A stretch of 64,000 bases of DNA from Streptomyces albiflavescens (GTDB taxonomy: Bacteria > Actinomycetota > Actinomycetes > Streptomycetales > Streptomycetaceae): the NCBI RefSeq assembly GCF_014645835.1, contig NZ_BMMM01000005.1:1-64000 (forward strand), read 5' to 3'. Positions 50,376 to 58,612 of the stretch are shown here, in pieces; position 1 is the stretch's first letter, and each line of letters opens with the position of its first letter. Below the pieces are notes generated by a model. That model was not told the DNA's origin. It did not search any database and was given only the letters and a program-made list of their open reading frames with translations. A program made the translations under genes and the position numbers.

Positions 50376-51116
50376 ATGAGCAAGTTCTTCGTCACGGTGT
50401 GCCTGCCGTCGACCAAGCCACGGAAGCTTCCGGAAGCGATAGCGGCCGTCATGGCGCCGTACGACGCCAACCTCACCGACGACTGGAACCCGGTCGGCCA
50501 GTGGGACTGGTGGGTCATCCACTCCGCTGCGGAGAGCCCCTACCTCGCTCTGCCCGCGCACGACGGCGACCGCAGGCTCGTCACGGCCTCCACCGTCCCC
50601 CGCAGGAAGGCCGAGCTCGATGCCCTCGGGCCGCTGGAATGCTATGGCGGACCTCGGAGCCTGCTCGATTTCGACGCTATGCGGCGGCGAGCGGCGACAC
50701 AGCATGACGCCAGGCTCGCCGCCTGGGAGGAACTGACCGCGCTGCATCCGCCGGCCCGCCCGCTGTCCGACTTCGTCGCCCGCCACGAGTCCGATCCCGG
50801 TGGCTACTCCCTGGCAGACGCCAAGAGAGAGCATCTGGCCCAGCCGCTGGTGCAGGACGTGGCGCAGCGGGCCGTCTCGGGCGAACCGCACTTCGACATG
50901 TCGTTCCTGCTCAATGACCCGGTCGCGTACTTCGCGCAGGAGCACGAGGAGGCTCGACGGTCGTCGGTCCAGTGCGCCGTGCCCGGCTTTGCCCTGGTCA
51001 CCCTCGACGGCGTGTGGACGGACGCGGACAGCGACGGCTACTGGGCGCAGGCCAACGACTATCTCGACGGCCTGCCTGCCGAAGCCGTCGTCGTCGACCT
51101 GCTCTGTCACTACTGA
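50376..51116 (+). CDS. Hypothetical soluble protein
   Basis: 246 residues, no signal peptide or membrane helix. Rich in Trp and acidic residues: MAPYDANLTDDWNPVGQWDW near the start and GVWTDADSDGYWAQANDYLD near the end. No family recognised. The ATG at 50376 is weakly supported by upstream bases (GATTCCGCGT), but the frame has strong GC3 bias and a perfect terminator follows, so the gene is probably real. Confidence 0.65.
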   Translation: MSKFFVTVCLPSTKPRKLPEAIAAVMAPYDANLTDDWNPVGQWDWWVIHSAAESPYLALPAHDGDRRLVTASTVPRRKAELDALGPLECYGGPRSLLDFDAMRRRAATQHDARLAAWEELTALHPPARPLSDFVARHESDPGGYSLADAKREHLAQPLVQDVAQRAVSGEPHFDMSFLLNDPVAYFAQEHEEARRSSVQCAVPGFALVTLDGVWTDADSDGYWAQANDYLDGLPAEAVVVDLLCHY

Positions 51117-51157
51117 TTACCGGGGGCCGCGATGCGTGGCTGCCTGCCGCCCCGACA

Positions 51158-51193
51158 ACCGGATGAGGGTGCACGGGTACACCCTCATCCGGT
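51158..51193 (+). terminator. Perfect 14-bp stem terminator
   Basis: ACCGGATGAGGGTG and CACCCTCATCCGGT pair exactly around an 8-base loop, 42 bases after the hypothetical-protein stop. No T-run. Confidence 0.8.
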
Positions 51194-51346
51194 GTCGTTG
51201 AGGTCAGTCATGGATGCCACGGACCTTCTGCTGGTGCGTCCCTGCCAGACTTCGTCGAAGAGCTGAGTTGGTCCAGAGTCCTCAACTTGGGCAGCTGCGA
51301 TCATTCGCGGCCTGTCAGGGTGTTGACCTCGGTGAACGACCGTGAG

Positions 51347-51517
51347 CTATTTGCTGAGGATATTCACAAGAGCCACGAAGACGCCCACGCCGAAGACGGC
51401 GACGACAACGAACCCTGCTACCACCAACGAACAACACAAGGCGACCGCCACCATGAGCCGCGCTCGCCCCACGGCCCGCTGATACTGGGTGTCTTCGTCC
51501 CAGTCCTGATCAACCAC
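51347..51517 (-). CDS. Small single-helix membrane protein
   Basis: 56 codons from GTG 51517, which follows GCAGGGGGG at good spacing. The peptide starts VVDQDWDEDTQYQRAVGRAR, acidic then basic, and continues with a long hydrophobic run of Val, Ala, Phe and Gly (about residues 21-53) before VNILSK. One or two membrane passes. No family recognised. The clear charge/hydrophobic design and RBS make it more likely real than chance. Confidence 0.5.
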   Translation of the reverse strand: MVDQDWDEDTQYQRAVGRARLMVAVALCCSLVVAGFVVVAVFGVGVFVALVNILSK

Positions 51518-51658
51518 GTCGCCCCCCTGCCACGCACTGTACAGAGCGGTCTATGGAGCGAATCAGGTGCGGGCACCGTTCGGCGCCCTCTGCGAGAATG
51601 CCGCGATGGCGACGCTGGTCGCGGGGCGGGTGAAGGAAACGGCGTGGTTCTTCGTGGA

Positions 51659-51859
51659 GTGCTCGAACTGCTCGCGGGGAGTGTCTTGATCGTGGTGGCC
51701 TGCAACTACCGCAACCTCGCCTCGTGGGTGTGGGGCTGGTGGGACGTGGTCAGTGATCCCGGGAAGTTCCGGTGGAAGACCCCTGAGCGCATGAGGATCG
51801 CGTTCGGGATCGCGGGCGTCGTGATTGCTGTGGTGGGTCTCGCGACCGTGACTCGCTGA
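51659..51859 (+). CDS. Small two-helix membrane protein
   Basis: 66 codons from GTG 51659: VLELLAGSVLIVVACNYRNL is the first helix, a Trp-rich loop SWVWGWWDVVSDPGKFRWKT follows, and FGIAGVVIAVVGLATVT is the second helix. Start uncertain, since the frame is open for ~370 bases upstream but that part reads as low-quality sequence. Function unknown. Confidence 0.5.
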   Translation: MLELLAGSVLIVVACNYRNLASWVWGWWDVVSDPGKFRWKTPERMRIAFGIAGVVIAVVGLATVTR

Positions 51860-51931
51860 GGTGCGGTCTTGGTCCAGCGACGAGGCCCGGCGCCAAGTGG
51901 TCCGCAGCCTCTGCCCCAGGCTGGGCAACGC

Positions 51932-52369
51932 ATGGTTGTTGCCGACCCCAAGGCCACGGCGCGGCCCGATGACGCGCAGCATCAGGCGGCGAAGCACTCC
52001 GAGTTCCAAGGTTCTCGCGTGGGGGAGTTCGTGGTGGGGATGTTGCTCGGCGTCCTGTTCGCGGCGCTGAGTGTGGGCTTGCCGCGCGAAGCCCGGCGCG
52101 TGCAGGGCATCCGCCTACCTGGCATACGAACGGCAGGTCTCGTGGTCGGCATCTGGGAAACGACGGACGGCGATGACGATGACGATGCGCAGCCCTACCC
52201 TCAGGTTCGCTACACGCTGCCGGCTGTCGGGAAAGTCGTCGGTGAGAGTGGCTCGCACGCGATTCGATGCCCCTTGTGCGAGGGCGAGGGTGTGGAGCTC
52301 CTGAACCGACCGGAGTTGCTGGGGTTGCTGTACTCCCGCGCTGTACCGCATGACGCCAGGCCGAATTGA
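51932..52369 (+). CDS. DUF3592-like membrane protein
   Basis: 145 residues. Helix at ~35-52 (FVVGMLLGVLFAALSVGL), then VVGIWETTDGDDDDDAQPYP and QVRYTLPAVGKVVGESGSHA and a closing VELLNRPELLGLLYSR. Strand order and the GExV-like end match DUF3592 beta-barrel domains, where VxVLYDPxxP is usual. Several motif positions are degenerate, so this could be a gene in decay. Start at ATG 51932 is provisional. Confidence 0.45.
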   Translation: MVVADPKATARPDDAQHQAAKHSEFQGSRVGEFVVGMLLGVLFAALSVGLPREARRVQGIRLPGIRTAGLVVGIWETTDGDDDDDAQPYPQVRYTLPAVGKVVGESGSHAIRCPLCEGEGVELLNRPELLGLLYSRAVPHDARPN

Positions 52370-52619
52370 CGTTGCCAACCGAGGGCTCGGCCGGGAGTGG
52401 GGCCTGGCCATCGCGGCAGACTGGGGCGCCGACACGCACCCCGCATGGGGAAGCAGCGGATCCACCCAGTTTCAGGGTCACTATCACGACGCTGCCCAGG
52501 GCCATCTGGATTTCGTGCCCTACATCGACGACGGACCGGAGCAGTATCTACGCGGCTACGTCTTCTGGCTCGACCAGCGCCGCGCGCCTCGCTCCGGTGA
52601 GGCGCTGACGGGCCTCTAG
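52350..52619 (+). CDS. Hypothetical small protein
   Basis: 89 residues overlapping the DUF3592-like end by 20 bases. Soluble, rich in Gly, Asp and aromatic residues: FQGHYHDAAQGHLDFVPYID and QYLRGYVFWLDQRRAPRSGE. No family recognised; codon bias is moderate. Possibly co-translated with the gene before. Confidence 0.4.
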   Translation: MTPGRIDVANRGLGREWGLAIAADWGADTHPAWGSSGSTQFQGHYHDAAQGHLDFVPYIDDGPEQYLRGYVFWLDQRRAPRSGEALTGL

Positions 52620-52709
52620 CTGGACTGGCAAGCGGCAGCTGATCACCGAGGAAAGTAATCCGATCCGGACCTCGACAATCGCGCTACGTCTCGCGCACAA
52701 CGTGCGTGT

Positions 52710-53030
52710 TTACATGCCGGGGGCGCGGAAGGCGACCTGCCGGCGGGCGGCCTCGTCGATCTCGTCGAGGGTGAGAAGAGGGGTGGCCCGGGTGTGGAGG
52801 GCGCCGCTGGCCTTGACGGTGAGGCTCACGGCGGCCATGGAGACCGGGTCGGGAAAGTCGACGATGAGGATGATGTCGTCCGCTCCGAAGGCGAAGTACA
52901 TGGCTTCGACCTTGCCGCCGAGGCCGGTGACGACTTGGTCGACGGCGCTGCGGCGGCCACTCGCGCCTTCCTTGAGCAGCCCCTTGGTGCCCTCGGGCGT
53001 GTACGTGGCCTGGATGAGGAATTTCGGCAT
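52710..53030 (-). CDS. GYD domain protein
   Basis: 106 residues. KFLIQATYTPEGTKGLLKEG starts the GYD-type ferredoxin-like fold, VEAMYFAFGADDIILIVDFP carries the FGxxDxxxxxDxPD core, and VSMAAVSLTVKASGALHTRA follows. ATG 53030 has GGGAG 8 bases upstream; earlier starts add unrelated sequence. Widespread, biochemical role not established. Confidence 0.88.
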   Translation of the reverse strand: MPKFLIQATYTPEGTKGLLKEGASGRRSAVDQVVTGLGGKVEAMYFAFGADDIILIVDFPDPVSMAAVSLTVKASGALHTRATPLLTLDEIDEAARRQVAFRAPGM

Positions 53031-53123
53031 CGGGACGCTCCCTGCCCATCGCTTGTCCGGTATGCACAATGGGCTTCCCGCTGTCGCATCGGACGCCACT
53101 CACCGAACGGCTGGATTCACTCG

Positions 53124-53345
53124 TTAGAAGCTGAACCTCTTCCGCTGATCACCGGGGCTGCGGAGGAATGCCGGCCCGAGACCACCCAGCGCGTTCAGCG
53201 ATGCGTAGACCGCGATCGCGCCCTCATCCAGGAGCAGGGACACCGCCTCAGTGAGGACGGCTTCGGCGCCCGGCTGTGAGAGTACCCGCCGCGTGCGGTA
53301 CTGGCCGTAGCCCGTACCGCCGTAGCCCCACACCTGGGTGGCCAC
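53124..53345 (-). CDS. Possible small hypothetical protein
   Basis: 73 residues: VWGYGGTGYGQYRTRRVLSQ then PGAEAVLTEAVSLLLDEGAI and a hydrophobic ALGGLGPAFL. No family or good RBS. Helical pattern and lack of stops are the only support; it may be spurious. Confidence 0.25.
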   Translation of the reverse strand: MATQVWGYGGTGYGQYRTRRVLSQPGAEAVLTEAVSLLLDEGAIAVYASLNALGGLGPAFLRSPGDQRKRFSF

Positions 53346-53857
53346 GAACGGGCCTCTGCCCAGCTTTCGGACTGCTCGGCGGCCCGCGGACCGCGGCCAC
53401 GACCTCGTCCCGGCCCGCCAAGGCCGAACGCGCCGCCGATCGGCATCGTCGCGTCGAGCTGGTCCGCCCGGCTCGGGTGGTGTCTCACGGGCGACGTCGC
53501 CCCTGCCTCCCTTTGCGGCGCGTCATGGTGGCATGTGGCGGTGACAGCGTGGCAGGCGACGGTGACAGCGTGGCACGGATCGGCTGAGGTCCGCCCACAG
53601 GCAGCGACGATGCCTGGTTTTCCCGCCCAAGCGCCAATCCAAAAGGGTTCCGCCGACGTACTGAAAGTAGGTGCGCAACCTGGGCGTAAGCCTGTCGTCG
53701 GCTGGTTCCCGTGTGGCGGGGATCCTGGATGCGAGACGTGCTCCTCGAATGCACGGGCCGACGACGCCTACGACCGTGCCGCCCCCCTCGGGGCTGCGGC
53801 CATCCATCTCGTGCCGCCGAGAGTCGCGCGAGACGAGGGAAGGAAGGTGTATCCGTC
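53346..53857. other. Gap before the FDHR-repeat gene
   Basis: About 500 bases without a convincing gene. It includes CGGTGACAGCGTGGCA at 53539-53554 repeated exactly at 53560-53575 (21-bp period). The last ~100 bases must hold the promoter and leader of the secreted FDHR-repeat protein. Confidence 0.5.
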
Positions 53858-54154
53858 ATGCGAGCACACTCCGCGAGGCGTTTCGTCGCTGCGTCCGCAG
53901 TCAGCATTCTGATGGCCGGCGGCGCTGCGATCGGTGCAGCAGGCACGGCCGCGGCAGCAGCCCCTGCCGTCCACGCTCAAGTGACCACCAACGGGTGCTT
54001 CGACCGCAACGACTGGCGCTGCGACCACGGTGGGTTCCGCTTCGACCACCGCTTCGACCGCTTCGACCACCGCTTCGACCACCGCTTCGACCACCGCTTC
54101 GATCACCGCTTCGATCACCGCTTCAACAGCAGCGTCGTGATCATCATTCTCTAG
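53858..54154 (+). CDS. Secreted small protein with FDHR tandem repeats
   Basis: 98 residues. Sec signal peptide (RAHSARRF, hydrophobic core, Ala-rich end cut near residue 35-41), then two Cys (47 and 55) in GCFDRNDWRCDHGG, then RFDHRFDRFDHRFDHR-type repeats from residue 61 to 89, made of FDHR units with one FDR, and a hydrophobic SSVVIIIL end. The DNA repeat is a 12-bp unit CTTCGACCACCG (54038-54127). RBS GGAAGG precedes ATG 53858. The alternating Phe/Asp/His/Arg array could bind metal or assemble as a fibre; no family recognised. Confidence 0.75.
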   Translation: MRAHSARRFVAASAVSILMAGGAAIGAAGTAAAAAPAVHAQVTTNGCFDRNDWRCDHGGFRFDHRFDRFDHRFDHRFDHRFDHRFDHRFNSSVVIIIL

Positions 54155-54331
54155 CCGCTCACCCCTTGGTCAGCGTCGGGCCGACTGCCGCTCCGCGCCC
54201 CGGCCCGCCGTTGCGCCGCGCCTCGCCCGCCGCGCGCGCTGCGCGGATGGGCCCTCTTGTGAGGAGGCGCGATCGTCGCCGCCTCGGTGGCGGGCGCTGC
54301 CCGGATCGGCGGATGGATGGGTTGCCAAGCC

Positions 54332-54351
54332 GAGCGCCGCCCGGGGCGCTC
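54332..54351 (-). terminator. Short terminator after the GH4 operon
   Basis: GAGCGCC and GGCGCTC pair around a 6-base loop, 6 bases past the GH4 stop on the minus strand; stop is 54357-54359. Confidence 0.5.
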
Positions 54352-54356
54352 CGCTG

Positions 54357-55676
54357 TCAGTGGCCCAGCTCCGCCCGCAGCTCCGGCTGGAGGAGTTGCC
54401 CGTGGGCGCGTACGAGGTCGTCGCACAGGTCCCAGATGCGTTCGACCGGAAGGGCGGCAGCCGTCGCGGGGTCGGCCATCGCGGCGTGGCGGATGTGGCG
54501 TGGTTCGTGGTCGGTGGCGGCGCGGACCACGAGGTCGTTGACGGCGATGTACGCGCTGTTGAGGGCCGCGCATTGCGGTGGAAGCGCCCCGACGCGGGTC
54601 GGCTGGACGCCGAGCGCGTCGGTCAGGCAGGGGACTTCGACGACCGCGTCCGTGGGGAGGTTGTCGATGAGACCGCGGTTGGGGACATTGCCGTAGATCG
54701 TGCGCGGCGTGCCGGTGAGGATGCTGTGGATGATCTGGGGGGCGTACTCCAGGGTGCCCTCGACGGGGAGGGGCGCGCCCGTGGCCAGGGCCTCGCGGGT
54801 GCGCTCGTAGCTCGCCGTGTTCTCCTCGGTGATCTCCAAGTACGCGCCCACCGGGAGCCGGAGGCGTTCGATCTCGCTGTCGTGGTGGAGGTACCAGGGG
54901 ACGTACTCGGAGGAGTGCTCGCTGGTCTCGGTCGGGTAGTGGCCGAGGCGGCGGTACATGTCCACGCGGACCCGGCGCGACAGCCCGGGGTCCTTGGCGA
55001 TCGCCTCGTCCAGCAGCGGATAGAGGTCCTGTCCCGCACGCTCGAAGCGCAGGACCCAGGCCTGGTGGTTGACCCCGGCGGCCAGGTAGTTCACCTCTTC
55101 GAACGGGACGCCGACGAGGTGGGCCAGGTCGTGCATGGTCCAGTACACCGAGTGGCACAGGCCCGCCACGCGCAGGTCGGGGGCGATGCGGCTGAGATAG
55201 AGGACGTTCATCGCCATCGGGTTGGTGTAGTTCAACAGCAGGGCGTCCGGGCAGAGTTCGGCCATGTCCGCGGCAAGCGCGCGCAGCACGGGGAAGGTGC
55301 GCAGCGCGCGGAAGATGCCGCCGATGCCGAGCGTGTCGCCGATGGTCTGGCGCAGGCCGTAGCGGGCCGGGATGTCGAAGTCGGTGCGGGTGGCCTCGTT
55401 CATGCCGACCTGGATGATGTTGATGACGAAGTCAGCGCCCTCCAGGGCCGCACGCCGGTCGAGATCGGCGGTGATTGTGGGTTTGGCCCCGCGTGCGGTG
55501 GCGATGTGGCGGGCGGCGCCCTCCGCCGTCGCGAGCCGCTCCGGATCGATGTCGTGCAGGGCGATCCGCGCGTGGGCGAGTTCGGGAGACGTGAACAGGT
55601 CGGCGAGCAGTCCCCGCGTGAACACCACACTCCCGGCTCCGATGAAGGCGATCTTCGCGGTCGTGGTGTCGTTCAT
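54357..55676 (-). CDS. GH4 glycosidase (alpha-galactosidase/glucosidase type)
   Basis: 439 residues. NAD site FIGAGSVVF (11-19); LNYTNPMAMN around Asn152; the metal ligands Cys174 in GLCHSV and His204 in GVNHQAW. GH4 enzymes use NAD and a divalent metal in a redox-assisted cleavage. The NHQAW form is seen in the MelA/AglA (alpha) branch. Cytosolic, last gene of the sugar operon, so it cleaves imported oligosaccharide. Overlaps the PfkB gene by 4 bases. Anomer and sugar inferred, not proven. Confidence 0.9.
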   Translation of the reverse strand: MNDTTTAKIAFIGAGSVVFTRGLLADLFTSPELAHARIALHDIDPERLATAEGAARHIATARGAKPTITADLDRRAALEGADFVINIIQVGMNEATRTDFDIPARYGLRQTIGDTLGIGGIFRALRTFPVLRALAADMAELCPDALLLNYTNPMAMNVLYLSRIAPDLRVAGLCHSVYWTMHDLAHLVGVPFEEVNYLAAGVNHQAWVLRFERAGQDLYPLLDEAIAKDPGLSRRVRVDMYRRLGHYPTETSEHSSEYVPWYLHHDSEIERLRLPVGAYLEITEENTASYERTREALATGAPLPVEGTLEYAPQIIHSILTGTPRTIYGNVPNRGLIDNLPTDAVVEVPCLTDALGVQPTRVGALPPQCAALNSAYIAVNDLVVRAATDHEPRHIRHAAMADPATAAALPVERIWDLCDDLVRAHGQLLQPELRAELGH

Positions 55677-56758
55677 GAGCGGCTCCCCATGCCAGTGGTG
55701 TCGGTGGTCTCAGAGGTGGCTGAAGCGCCTGACGTGTTGGTGGTGTCAGAGGTGGTTGAAGCGCCCGACGTGTCAGAGATGGCTGAAGCGCCCGACGTGT
55801 CAGAGGTGTGCGCGGCCGCGGCGCGGGCTTCGTCCCAGGTGGGCTGCGCCGCCGTACCGCCGTGACGCCGCGTCGACAGCGAACCGCAGGCCACGCCGAC
55901 CGCGACCGAGGACCGAAGGTCGAGGCCCCGCAGGGTCGCGGCGACGAATCCCGCGTCGAAACTGTCGCCCGCGCCGACGGTGTCGACGGGCTCGACCGGT
56001 ACGGCGCCGGTGGTCAGTGTGCGTACTCCGTCGTCGGCGAGGGCGCCGTTCTCGCCGTCCTTGACCACGACCAGGGGACCTCGGCGGGCCAATGAAGCGG
56101 CCGCGAAGGCGAGTTGAGGTTCTCCGGCGAGCGCGAGGGCTTCGGCGGCGTTCGGCAGCAGGATGTCGGTGACCTTCAGGACAGGGTCGAGGAGGTCACG
56201 CTCCCAACGGCCGGCGGGATCGTCGTTGGTGTCCAGTGACGTGGTCGCGCCGAGCTCCTGCGCCAGCGCGAACACCCCGCTCAGGGAGCGTGCCAGACGG
56301 GGCATCAGGAAGAACGACGCCGCGTGCACATGACGGGTGGCGGCCAGCAGGTCCCTCGGCACGTCGTCGGCGCCGGTCGCCGCCAGACAACCGGGTGCGG
56401 TGAGGACGGCCCGGTCTCCGTCCTCGGTCGTGAGAACGGTGGTGAGGGGTGTGGGGAGGTGGGGATCCGTGACCAGGAAATCGACGTTCACCCCACGTGC
56501 GGCCAGCGCGTCCCGTACGAAGGCACCGGCGGGATCGGCGCCGACCCGGCCCGCGAACGCGACTCGCAGCCCGAGCCGCGCGGCGCCGCACGCCATGATC
56601 GCCGCAGATCCACCGAGCACCAACCCGGCGTGCTCGACGAGCTGTTCACGCTGCCCGAAGGCGAGCACGGACGGCACAGGGCCGACCACGACGTCCGGAT
56701 TGGCGTCGCCGATCACCAGAAGATCGAAGGAGTCCTCGCACAAGGTCGTGGCGGTCAC
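55673..56758 (-). CDS. PfkB-family carbohydrate kinase
   Basis: 361 residues. N-terminal LLVIGDANPDVVVGPVP, HAGLVLGGSAAIMACGAARL (substrate motif) and C-terminal VDTVGAGDSFDAGFVAATL with catalytic Asp near 275. ATP-dependent sugar or nucleoside kinase. The last ~45 residues are a Ser/Thr/Asp/Gly repeat (TSGASxxSD) coded by a 27-bp DNA repeat and not part of the fold. Sits between the permeases and GH4, so it should phosphorylate the monosaccharide released. Confidence 0.9.
   Translation of the reverse strand: MTATTLCEDSFDLLVIGDANPDVVVGPVPSVLAFGQREQLVEHAGLVLGGSAAIMACGAARLGLRVAFAGRVGADPAGAFVRDALAARGVNVDFLVTDPHLPTPLTTVLTTEDGDRAVLTAPGCLAATGADDVPRDLLAATRHVHAASFFLMPRLARSLSGVFALAQELGATTSLDTNDDPAGRWERDLLDPVLKVTDILLPNAAEALALAGEPQLAFAAASLARRGPLVVVKDGENGALADDGVRTLTTGAVPVEPVDTVGAGDSFDAGFVAATLRGLDLRSSVAVGVACGSLSTRRHGGTAAQPTWDEARAAAAHTSDTSGASAISDTSGASTTSDTTNTSGASATSETTDTTGMGSRS
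55711..55800 (-). repeat. 27-bp tandem repeat in the PfkB 3' end
   Basis: Three 27-bp units at 55711-55737, 55747-55773 and 55774-55800, with a 9-base insert after the first. The plus-strand unit begins CAGAGGTGGCTGAAGCGCC. Being in frame, it adds nine residues per copy to the kinase tail, so copy number can change without breaking the gene. Confidence 0.85.
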
Positions 56759-56764
56759 GGCGGC

Positions 56765-57613
56765 CTATCCCTTCAACCCGCTCGACGTGAGCGACTGGAC
56801 AAAGGTCTTCTGCGCCAGCAGGAACGCCACCAGTACCGGCAGCACGGTGATCACATTGCCCGCCATCACCGCCGACCACCGCGTGTGGTGCTGCCCCTGG
56901 AACGTCGTCAGCCCCAGCTGCAGCGTGTACTGCGTGTCATGGTTGATCGCGATGAGCGGCCATGACAGGTCGTTCCAGGTGGTCAGGAACGTCAGCACCG
57001 CGACCGTGGCCAGCGCGGGCCGGGCCAGCGGCAGCACGATCGAGAAGAGCACCCGCAGCCGCGAACACCCGTCGATCCAGGCGGCCTCCTCCATCTCCCT
57101 GGGCAGGGCGAGGAAGAACTGCCGGAACAGGAAGACGGCGAACGGAGTGACGAGTGACGGCACGATCAGCGCGCCGAGCGTGTCGATCAACCCCAGTTCC
57201 TTCATCACCAGGAAAGTCGGAATCATCGTCAGCTGGAACGGGATCACCATCGTCGCCAGCATCAGCCCCAGCAGCATCCGAGACCCGGCGAACCGCAGCC
57301 GCGCGAACGCGTAGCCGCCCAGCGCCCCGAACAGCAGGTTCGACACCACAGCGACAGCCGCGACGACGAACGAATTGGCGAACCAGCGCGGGAACATGGC
57401 GTTCCCGAGCACATAGCGGTAACCGCCCAGGTCGACGCCCTTGGGCCACAGCGCCGGCGGAAACCGGTTGATCTCCGCGTTGCTCATCACCGAGCTCAGC
57501 ACCAGCCACACCAGAGGGAGCGCGAAGCAGAGTGCCAGGGGCGCCAGCAGCAGATGCCAGCCGCTGAACCGCCGCGAGGCGACCGGCTTGCTCGACGTGA
57601 CCGGCGTACTCAT
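56765..57613 (-). CDS. Sugar ABC transporter permease, MalG type
   Basis: 282 residues with six helices; the EAA loop reads EMEEAAWIDGCSRLRVLFSI, which contacts the ATPase. ATG 57613 overlaps the MalF-type gene by 4 bases. Together they form the membrane channel for an imported oligosaccharide. No ATPase gene is in the operon; a shared MsiK-type ATPase is the usual solution in Streptomyces. Confidence 0.93.
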   Translation of the reverse strand: MSTPVTSSKPVASRRFSGWHLLLAPLALCFALPLVWLVLSSVMSNAEINRFPPALWPKGVDLGGYRYVLGNAMFPRWFANSFVVAAVAVVSNLLFGALGGYAFARLRFAGSRMLLGLMLATMVIPFQLTMIPTFLVMKELGLIDTLGALIVPSLVTPFAVFLFRQFFLALPREMEEAAWIDGCSRLRVLFSIVLPLARPALATVAVLTFLTTWNDLSWPLIAINHDTQYTLQLGLTTFQGQHHTRWSAVMAGNVITVLPVLVAFLLAQKTFVQSLTSSGLKG

Positions 57614-58572
57614 CGGCCCGCTCCATCCGTACGTTCCTGCCGACGCCGTACGACATGCAGCGCGCCGCCCGCCACGAGCAGCGCCACCGTGAGGACGTAC
57701 GCCGCCGCGGCCCCGTAGCCGGCCGTGAACGTCTGGAACGCCTGCTGCCAGACGAAGTAGACGACGACGGTGGTCGAGCCGAGGGGCCCGCCCTTGGTCG
57801 TCACATAGATCAGGTCGAACACCTGGAGCGCCGTGATCAGCTGCCACAGAAGCAGGAAGACCGTCACCGGCGTGAGGGACGGCAGGGTGATGTGGCGCAG
57901 GACCCGCCAGCGGCCCGCGCCGTCGATCCGTGCGGACTCGACGAGTTCGGGCGGCACGTCCTGGAGCGCGGCCAGATAGACGACGACGCAGAAGCCGACC
58001 CCGCTCCACAGCGAGATGAGCACCAGCAGGTAGATCGCCTGGTCCGGGTCGGTCAGAAATCCCTGCGGCGAGACGCCCAGCTCGTGCAGCAGCGAGTTCG
58101 CCACCCCGAACTCCGGGTCGAGGATGAACGAGAACAGTACGCCCTGGGCCGTCGCCGACACCACGAAAGGAACGAAGATGAGTGTCCGGTAGAGGCCGAT
58201 GCCCCGGATACGGCGGTTGAGTGCCAGAGCGAGCGCCAGTCCGCCGAGCAGGCTGAGCGGTACGTACAGGGCCGTGTACAGCAGCGTATTGCCCACGGCC
58301 GTATGGAAGTTGGGGTCCTGGACGAGTGCCCGGTAGTTGTCGAGGCCGACCCAGCGGCCCGGTGTGACCAGGTCATCGGCCCGGAAGGAGAGCAGCAGCG
58401 ACCAGACGACCGGCACGATGCTCAGACCGAGGATGACAACGACCGCCGGGCTGATGAACCCCCAGGCGGTGGTCGTCTCGCGCCGGGCACGACGGCGGGC
58501 GGCGCGCCGCGCGGCGGCCGGGGACACCGCGGCCCCCGGCGGGAGCGTGATGGCGCGGGGCAGAGTGGACAT
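57610..58572 (-). CDS. Sugar ABC transporter permease, MalF type
   Basis: 320 residues from ATG 58572. A basic N-terminus (RRAARRRARRETT) precedes six helices; the EAA loop is ELVESARIDGAGRWRVLRHI. Partner of the MalG-type permease. Confidence 0.93.
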   Translation of the reverse strand: MSTLPRAITLPPGAAVSPAAARRAARRRARRETTTAWGFISPAVVVILGLSIVPVVWSLLLSFRADDLVTPGRWVGLDNYRALVQDPNFHTAVGNTLLYTALYVPLSLLGGLALALALNRRIRGIGLYRTLIFVPFVVSATAQGVLFSFILDPEFGVANSLLHELGVSPQGFLTDPDQAIYLLVLISLWSGVGFCVVVYLAALQDVPPELVESARIDGAGRWRVLRHITLPSLTPVTVFLLLWQLITALQVFDLIYVTTKGGPLGSTTVVVYFVWQQAFQTFTAGYGAAAAYVLTVALLVAGGALHVVRRRQERTDGAGR

Positions 58573-58612
58573 GTCGGCCTCCCTCACCTGGAAGTCGCAC
58601 GGGAAACTGAGG

